This document shows positions 59,399 to 64,000 of a stretch of DNA of 64,000 bases, piece by piece; within the stretch, counting starts at the first letter, position 1, and each line of letters starts with the position of its first letter. The position numbers and the translations under genes were made by a program. The notes under the pieces were generated by a model, which worked only from the letters and a program-made list of their open reading frames with translations, searched no databases and was not told where the DNA came from. The DNA comes from PMG-095 sp037200885 (GTDB taxonomy: Bacteria > Myxococcota_A > Polyangia > Polyangiales > Polyangiaceae): positions 1,798,001-1,862,000 of the forward strand of contig JBBCIN010000003.1 in the NCBI GenBank assembly GCA_037200885.1. The letters are read 5' to 3'.

Positions 59399-60265
59399 GT
59401 GGTGTTCGAGTTCATGTTTCGTATCATGGCGGGTTTTGCATTGGACGTGTTCACCTTAGATTCCGCGCGTGAAGCGTGGCGAAGCGGTAACACAGCGTCC
59501 GTGATCGCCACGCCCATCGAAAACATCTCGCTCGGAGCGAGCCTAGAGGCGGCATGCTGGGCAGCCACCGGCGATGCGGAGGCGGCGAAAGTCGTCGAAC
59601 GATGGGCAATGTCGTTCCCGATCGTCGCCGAAGCTTTGGCTGCCCTGACGGGCGCGTCCTCGTTTCCAGGCGCTGGCGACCACGACGCTCCACCGCATGA
59701 AGTGCGGGCCTGTCCGTCGCGATCCGAGCTGAAGGATGCGTCAGTTGGCGTGGAGTGGAACTACTTCCTCGATCGATTTCGGCGGTCCCTGGTCAAGCGC
59801 CTGAAGCTGAACACGTCGACTGCGTGGGCACTCTCGGCTGCGTTGGAAGAGATGGCGGATAACGTGAGCGAACATTCTGGTCTAGGCGACGCTTCAAAGG
59901 GGATCATCGCCTACGAGGTAAGCGACGAGTTTTTCGCGTTCGCCGTTGGGGACTTAGGCCGGGGTATCAGGGCATCGTTGAACGAGAATCCTCAGCACGA
60001 CGCCATCTCGACGGACGAGAGCGCGCTTTTGGCCGCCGTTACTTGCGGTGCTTCTCGGCGCCCCGGGCCGAATGGGGAAGGCTTTGCCCTCCTTCTCCGG
60101 GCGCTTGCCGATCTCGAGGGAAGCTGGGCCTTTCGAAGCGGCTCAGCCCGTCTGACGCTTGAAGGGCGTGGGGCGGGCGCAAGAATTGTGCGACCCTCCA
60201 ACTGCTTGGACATGCTCGGATTTCAACTGTCCGTGGAGGCCCAGCCGAAAAAAAGCACCTGGTAG
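59399..60265 (+). CDS. GHKL (HATPase-like) protein
   Basis: A 288-residue frame starting at GTG; an ATG at 59414 or 59426 is equally possible. The second half is a GHKL ATPase: ALEEMADNVSEHSG (about 148-161, N-box with Glu, Asp-Asn), VGDLGRGI (183-190, G1) and PNGEGFALLLRALADLEGS (224-242, G2/lid). No phospho-acceptor histidine is seen. The first 100 residues are helical and unassigned. It is closest in pattern to anti-sigma/anti-anti-sigma type kinases. It is the first gene of a five-gene operon, 42 bases from the STAS-like gene. Confidence 0.7.
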   Translation: MVFEFMFRIMAGFALDVFTLDSAREAWRSGNTASVIATPIENISLGASLEAACWAATGDAEAAKVVERWAMSFPIVAEALAALTGASSFPGAGDHDAPPHEVRACPSRSELKDASVGVEWNYFLDRFRRSLVKRLKLNTSTAWALSAALEEMADNVSEHSGLGDASKGIIAYEVSDEFFAFAVGDLGRGIRASLNENPQHDAISTDESALLAAVTCGASRRPGPNGEGFALLLRALADLEGSWAFRSGSARLTLEGRGAGARIVRPSNCLDMLGFQLSVEAQPKKSTW

Positions 60266-60290
60266 TAGCTTGACCCGCCGCCGGCATGAG

Positions 60291-60323
60291 CTATCTCATT
60301 TCTCATAATGAGTTATGAGATAG
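60291..60323. promoter_or_regulatory. 33-base palindrome over the STAS-gene start
   Basis: Arms 60291-60306 (CTATCTCATTTCTCAT) and 60308-60323 (ATGAGTTATGAGATAG) pair at 14 of 16 positions around base 60307. The outer nine pairs (CTATCTCAT / ATGAGATAG) and inner five (CTCAT / ATGAG) are perfect. The start codon of the STAS-like gene (60308) is inside the right arm. This is far stronger symmetry than expected by chance. It may be an operator, autorepressed by the wHTH of that gene's product, or an RNA hairpin that hides the start codon. Confidence 0.7.
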
Positions 60324-60877
60324 TGGTCGTCGACATTACCAAGGGGCGCCCCCAGCTCGCTGGGAAGGCGTTTGGCGACCACGTGTTCGAGGAGGTGGTC
60401 GCGCCCGCGGCCGCATCGCGGCGGAGCAACTCAGTGCTCGTGCTTTCGCTACGGGGGGCTGAGTTCGTAACGGGGAGCTTTCTCAAGGCTATCTGGCTGC
60501 GCCTCCATCCGGACAATGACACGGCGGTTCCTGCCGTTGTCGCGCACCTCGGTGACGACGTTCGAACGGAGTTCGATATTTTTCTGCGCGGGCACCGGCT
60601 GCTTGGGGTGGAGGCGCTCGACTGGACCGAGTCCGCGATCTCCCGTGCACGGTGTCATGGTCAGATCGAGGATGCCGCCTGGAGCGCGCTTCGAGCTCTC
60701 GTCGCAAGACCTGGTTCCACGGCACCTGAGCTTTGCGCCACCTCGGCTGAACAGGTTAGCCCGACGGCTTGGACGAATCGCCTGAACGAGCTTCACCACC
60801 AGGGGTTGGTGTTGCGGGAACGTGCTGGGCGTGCGTGGCGGTTCTTTCCGATTGCTCAGGAGGTCGAACGTGGGTGA
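60308..60877 (+). CDS. STAS-like (DUF4325-type) protein with winged helix
   Basis: A 189-residue protein. Its N-terminal half resembles STAS-like domains: VLVLSLRGAEFVTGSFLKAIWLRL (43-66) has the beta-strand then Gly/Ser-Phe-Leu turn typical of DUF4325. The C-terminal half (about 120-185; AWSALRALVARPGSTAPELC, VSPTAWTNRLNELHHQGLVLRE) is a winged helix. STAS domains act with GHKL kinases in partner switching, and the neighbouring gene is a GHKL ATPase, so the pair likely forms a switch. It overlaps the next gene's start by eight bases. Confidence 0.7.
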   Translation: MSYEIVVVDITKGRPQLAGKAFGDHVFEEVVAPAAASRRSNSVLVLSLRGAEFVTGSFLKAIWLRLHPDNDTAVPAVVAHLGDDVRTEFDIFLRGHRLLGVEALDWTESAISRARCHGQIEDAAWSALRALVARPGSTAPELCATSAEQVSPTAWTNRLNELHHQGLVLRERAGRAWRFFPIAQEVERG

Positions 60878-61259
60878 AGCATTCAAACGAATTCGGGCGG
60901 CATCGTTCAAGCAGATGAGGAGCGCGCCTTACCAGGCGTTGGTTGACGCGAACCTCTTTGCTTTGTCTCGTGCAACCACGACGACGTATGGCTTGAGCGC
61001 GCGTATGTCGAATTCAACCACGGGGTTGTCCGTTGGAGGCAGCTGCTTGGTTGTCGCTGGCGCCGCTGAAGACGAATACCTCGTTGTTCACGGGAACATC
61101 GTTGTTGCCAATTTGCCGCCGGAAGCCTCGCCCATTATGCGCTCGCTTAAGCAGATTGCTCCTGCGCTCAACGGCGTGTTCCCCTGCCGGGTGGTCCGCG
61201 AGACTGGGTTCGGTGGGCTCATGCTCGAAGTCGATCCCGGAAACGATCAAGATGAGTAG
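60870..61259 (+). CDS. small protein of the GHKL-STAS operon
   Basis: The GTG at 60870 has CAGGAGG upstream and gives 129 residues. The product is helix then beta (SFKQMRSAPYQALVDANLFA, DEYLVVHGNIVVANLPPEA), ending in an acidic tail. No family is recognised. It overlaps the STAS-like gene by eight bases and the Cys-cluster gene by eight bases, so it is an integral operon member. Confidence 0.55.
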   Translation: MGEAFKRIRAASFKQMRSAPYQALVDANLFALSRATTTTYGLSARMSNSTTGLSVGGSCLVVAGAAEDEYLVVHGNIVVANLPPEASPIMRSLKQIAPALNGVFPCRVVRETGFGGLMLEVDPGNDQDE

Positions 61260-62370
61260 GCTCCTCCCGCTTGCGCCACTCGCCCCGATGGGGTGTCCAC
61301 AGTGTGCGTTCCGCAAACCCTGTGGTGGTCTGGAGCAGCAGTCATTTTTCGGTTGCTTCACCGGCTGCGGGTCGTGCGGCGTTGAAATGGGGCGTTGTGA
61401 CTACACTTGCCCAAAGAAAGCTGACTTCTGGAGGGACATGGCCGAAGTCGGCGGCATCGATCCAAAACCGCGGCGTCTTTTGACAACCCCGCAAGGAAAC
61501 TTCCCTCTATACGTGCCGACGCTCCGTCACGGGTACAGCAGAGACGGGGCGCTTCCGAGCGACGTCGTCAGCTTGAACACGTTCGAGGCGCTGAATGCGT
61601 CAGGTGGCGTTCGAGAGTCCTCGGGTGGCGCGCTGCGAGAGCGCTTCAAGGTCGCCACGGACGCGCGTGTAATTTTGGTCTCAGTCAACCAAGATAAGTA
61701 CATCGAGTCGTTCTGGAAGCATCGAAACTCCGACTCTTTGGCGGCAATCGCGACGCTTGGCATCACAGCCATGACGACACCGAATTTTTCGTTTTTTGAC
61801 GATGCGCCGCGCCTGCACTCGTTCCGAAATATGTGGCGAATTGTTCGGTGTGCAGAGGATTTCGCGGACGCTGGCATCGCACCCGTGCTGCACGTGAATG
61901 CTCTATCGAGCGAAGACTGGAAGATGTGGGTCAAAATCCTGCGAGCTAACCCAACCGTCAGGCACGTCTGCAAGGAGTTCCAGACAGGTCTGCGAGACCA
62001 GGATCGCGCTGCCGAGGCCATGCTGGGCCTCCGGCGGCTTCAAGACGACGTTGGCCGTGACCTTCATCCGTTCGTTGTGGGCGGGAGGCGCATGGCTCGC
62101 CAGTTTGCCGAGCACTTCCGCGACTTCACCATCCTCGACTCGGTCCCGTTTTTCGCGACCGTGAAGCGCAAGCTGATCCACCTAGACGGGACTACCGTGA
62201 CTCAGCGGGACAATCCAACAGATCCCGGCGCTCCATTGGACCGCCTGTTGCAAGACAATATTCGCGCCTACGGAAAGCTGGTCGAGCTTTGTTCGAGCGT
62301 GGACGTTGACGTCCCGATGGCGCTCGACGAGCACGATGAGCGAACCGCGGAGGAGGAAGCATTCACGTGA
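61252..62370 (+). CDS. eight-cysteine protein, DUF4417-like
   Basis: The ATG at 61252 overlaps the preceding stop; the frame is open above without support. The 372-residue protein begins with a Cys cluster: CPQCAFRKPC (15-24), GCFTGCGSC (34-42), RCDYTC (48-53), which could bind two metal centres, such as iron-sulfur clusters. The rest resembles a TIM-barrel-like part (VATDARVILVSVNQDKYIES, AATLGITAMTTPNFSFFDD, AGIAPVLHVNALSSEDWKMW) with similarity to the DUF4417 pattern. No radical-SAM CxxxCxxC motif is evident, although CFTGCGSC is close. Function unknown. It is the fourth gene of the operon. Confidence 0.55.
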   Translation: MSRLLPLAPLAPMGCPQCAFRKPCGGLEQQSFFGCFTGCGSCGVEMGRCDYTCPKKADFWRDMAEVGGIDPKPRRLLTTPQGNFPLYVPTLRHGYSRDGALPSDVVSLNTFEALNASGGVRESSGGALRERFKVATDARVILVSVNQDKYIESFWKHRNSDSLAAIATLGITAMTTPNFSFFDDAPRLHSFRNMWRIVRCAEDFADAGIAPVLHVNALSSEDWKMWVKILRANPTVRHVCKEFQTGLRDQDRAAEAMLGLRRLQDDVGRDLHPFVVGGRRMARQFAEHFRDFTILDSVPFFATVKRKLIHLDGTTVTQRDNPTDPGAPLDRLLQDNIRAYGKLVELCSSVDVDVPMALDEHDERTAEEEAFT

Positions 62371-62405
62371 GTGCCACGAGTGGTCGTACCAGGTGGAGCG
62401 TCTGA

Positions 62406-63293
62406 GTGGCGTCCCCGGTGATGAGGACAACGCTTCGAGAAAGTCTTGAGAAGGCTCAGGATGTGCTGGCTGTCGTCTCGCGGCTCGGAGTTCGGCTCGG
62501 GCGGTTCGAAGGTTATTTAGGCGTTCTGCGCGAGGCGGCGACCACCCTTACCAGCCCTGTCGGACGGCCGTGGCTGGGTGACGCAAACCGCGATCGGCTT
62601 TTTTACGAAGCTGCGTCGCAGACGTTGCAACTTGTAGAGTCATTCCCGGTCTGGCGCTGGGAAGATCCAGAAACTGTGCGCGCCAAGCTTCGCCGCATTT
62701 GTAAAGGCTCGGCGCTGCCGCCGCCGCCGGGGATTGACGACGGTCCCCGAAACACGCTTACCGAGTTCGCATGCGCTGCGATTCTTCATCGCAAGGGGTT
62801 TACTTGCCGGCTATCCGCCGACGCCGAAGACGTCGAAGCGAAACTTCCAAACATGAAGCCCTTCGTAGTCGAAGCCAAAAGGCCTGCGCACCTCGAAAGC
62901 CTCGCGGACAATGCCAAGTCGTTGCGACGGCAACTTGGTCAGCGAATTTCCGACGGGTCGAGACACGGACTCGCTGTTTTTGCTGCCGATCGAATACTCG
63001 GACTCGCAGACGGGGATCTGGTTCTCGATCGTGCAGACCGCCTTGATGACGTACTCGGGGGCCACGTTACAAAGCTCGTCCAGGCCCTGCAACAGCCGAG
63101 GCATCGGCTGTTTCCGCGAGCCGCTCTAGGCGCAATACTATCCACCGGCGCTGTGTTTTGCGCCGATCCCGGGTTCATAGTCACGATCTCCGCGATGGGT
63201 TTCTTCTGCACAGGTCCCGAAGACGATCCGCTAAGCGTTCAGCTCTACCAAGCTCTTCGACCCAAGATGGACCACTCACACTTGATGCGCTGA
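62406..63293 (+). CDS. PD-(D/E)XK-like nuclease
   Basis: A 295-residue protein with a helical first part (1-110; no motif). From about 115 a restriction-like fold is indicated: a Glu in NTLTEFACAAILHRKGF (117-132), DAEDVEAKL (139-147) and PFVVEAKRP (152-160), giving E-x-K with an upstream acidic residue. A basic helix then follows (KSLRRQLGQRISDGSRHG). The end is beta-rich. It is probably a nuclease. The start is a GTG at 62406 or an ATG at 62421, 35 bases after the previous stop, so it closes the operon. Confidence 0.6.
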   Translation: MASPVMRTTLRESLEKAQDVLAVVSRLGVRLGRFEGYLGVLREAATTLTSPVGRPWLGDANRDRLFYEAASQTLQLVESFPVWRWEDPETVRAKLRRICKGSALPPPPGIDDGPRNTLTEFACAAILHRKGFTCRLSADAEDVEAKLPNMKPFVVEAKRPAHLESLADNAKSLRRQLGQRISDGSRHGLAVFAADRILGLADGDLVLDRADRLDDVLGGHVTKLVQALQQPRHRLFPRAALGAILSTGAVFCADPGFIVTISAMGFFCTGPEDDPLSVQLYQALRPKMDHSHLMR

Positions 63294-63498
63294 CGCTCCG
63301 TTGGCCGGGCTTGCATCTGGCTTTCTCTAACTGTTGGCGGGCATGAAGACCCGCGGGTATTCGGTGAAGTTCACCGGTGAAAACCGCGCCTGAAGGCGGT
63401 GAACAGAACTACGCAATCGTTGTCGTTGGCGACCCACGACGTCGGGGGCGACGCCGTGCGGTGTTGCGGTCGCGCTTCGCGGCGTCTATCCTTGAACG

Positions 63499-63918
63499 GT
63501 GTCCCGTCCGCTAAAGGGTCGTCGCGCTTCGGAGGTTCAAGGTGAACCTGGCAAGATCTCCGAGATGATCCTGGACTTCGCTCGACCCCTCCTGGATACG
63601 ATGGGGCAGCCACGCAGCATCGAGGACCTACGCAAAGCGTTCGAACTCGTAACGGTCTGCTGGAACCTGCCGGTCTTTGAGCGCGAGAAGCCGGCCGAAG
63701 CAGTCCGCCAGCGCAATCATTTCAAGTCGTCCGTCGCCTCCCTTCCCGAACCCTTGTCGTCTGCCTTGCTGGGGCTGGTCGAGTCTAGGAAGACGGCGTT
63801 CAGCCAGGTGCCGTTCATGGTACTGGTTGAGGTCCGAGGCACGTCGCTCGACGACTGCACGATCTACGCCGAAGCACGCGGCTCCGGGAGCGGACAACTG
63901 GTGAAGCAGCCGTCGTAG
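63499..63918 (+). CDS. hypothetical protein, paralogue of the 47 kb gene
   Basis: A 139-residue protein starting at GTG. It is similar over its length to the product at 47061-47453: ILDFARPLLDTMG, DLRKAFELVTVCWNLPVFEREK, then a beta-like part (TAFSQVPFMVLVEVRGTS). The family has a helical core and a closing sheet; no catalytic residues stand out. It is convergent with the partial gene at the right edge. Function unknown. Confidence 0.6.
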   Translation: MSRPLKGRRASEVQGEPGKISEMILDFARPLLDTMGQPRSIEDLRKAFELVTVCWNLPVFEREKPAEAVRQRNHFKSSVASLPEPLSSALLGLVESRKTAFSQVPFMVLVEVRGTSLDDCTIYAEARGSGSGQLVKQPS

Positions 63919-63925
63919 CAGGCAG

Positions 63926-64000
63926 CTACGCCCAGCCCGGCTCGACCTCGGCCAAGAAGATCCCGTCGTCGAACATCCAGAACGCAACCGTCCGATCGCC
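63926..64000 (-). CDS. C-terminal end of a gene cut by the window edge
   Basis: Only the last 24 codons and a stop are inside the window. They read GDRTVAFWMFDDGIFLAEVE then PGWA, with good third-position bias. The rest lies beyond the right edge. It faces the preceding small gene. No function can be inferred from this piece. Confidence 0.4.
   Translation of the reverse strand, partial: GDRTVAFWMFDDGIFLAEVEPGWA

Noticed and set aside
1..64000. rRNA or tRNA genes
   Set aside because: No conserved rRNA segments and no convincing tRNA cloverleaf (GGTTCGAATCC-type arm) were noticed by eye; a covariance search would be needed to exclude tRNAs fully.

Overview
The window looks like chromosomal DNA from a myxobacterium-like bacterium (phylum Myxococcota, perhaps the Polyangiales side). 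This is an inference. It rests on high G+C coding sequence with strong third-position bias, a eukaryote-like Ser/Thr kinase operon with PEGA/TPR-like and Cys-rich beta-propeller lipoprotein partners, collagen-like lipoproteins, many short genes of unknown function and abundant decayed gene pieces. No rRNA, tRNA or CRISPR array was found.

Region 1 (1-9.1 kb) looks like an accessory element. It has two small HTH proteins, a ParB-like gene translationally coupled to an MCM-like AAA+ protein with altered Walker residues, and an opposing operon of a second ParB-like gene plus a helical protein. A tightly overlapping plus-strand operon follows: two small proteins, a DNA-methyltransferase-like protein, a reverse transcriptase and an RNase H-like protein split between frames. 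An inverted repeat of TGTCC units lies between the two ParB operons.

Region 2 (9.5-20.7 kb) is a patchwork of small accessory genes and defence-type proteins: a possible HEPN protein, an FRG-domain protein, an ApeA-like HEPN protein, a frameshifted SIR2-like gene and a PLD-nuclease remnant. A DUF2085 membrane protein, another membrane protein and an XRE regulator follow.

Region 3 (20.8-33.1 kb) holds lipoproteins, a broken carotenoid-oxygenase gene, a divergent metallo-beta-lactamase-fold/LysR pair, a sigma-like factor, a HEAT-repeat operon, and a divergent AraC/SDR pair followed by an alpha/beta hydrolase whose nucleophile serine is replaced by alanine.

Region 4 (33.3-45.9 kb) is the most typically myxobacterial part: a kinase / PEGA-TPR / Cys-rich propeller operon flanked by two related lipoproteins with collagen-like G-X-Y tracts, then an esterase and TetR regulator divergent from a 1237-residue Tat-exported protein.

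Region 5 (46-53.5 kb) holds a decayed copy of part of the 28.4-30.2 kb segment, small unknown genes, a serine recombinase - ParB - RepB-like module with 4-base overlaps, and an ImmA/IrrE-like protein lacking its second zinc histidine.

Region 6 (53.5-63.3 kb) is the strongest candidate for an undescribed defence island. It contains a 1283-1301 residue Mrr-like nuclease / TPR / PIN-like protein divergent from a small protein and a DUF3800 protein. A compact five-gene operon follows: GHKL ATPase, STAS-like/winged-helix protein, small protein, eight-cysteine protein and PD-(D/E)XK-like nuclease, with a 33-base palindrome over the start codon of the second gene. All functional calls come from reading motifs by eye; no homology search was run.
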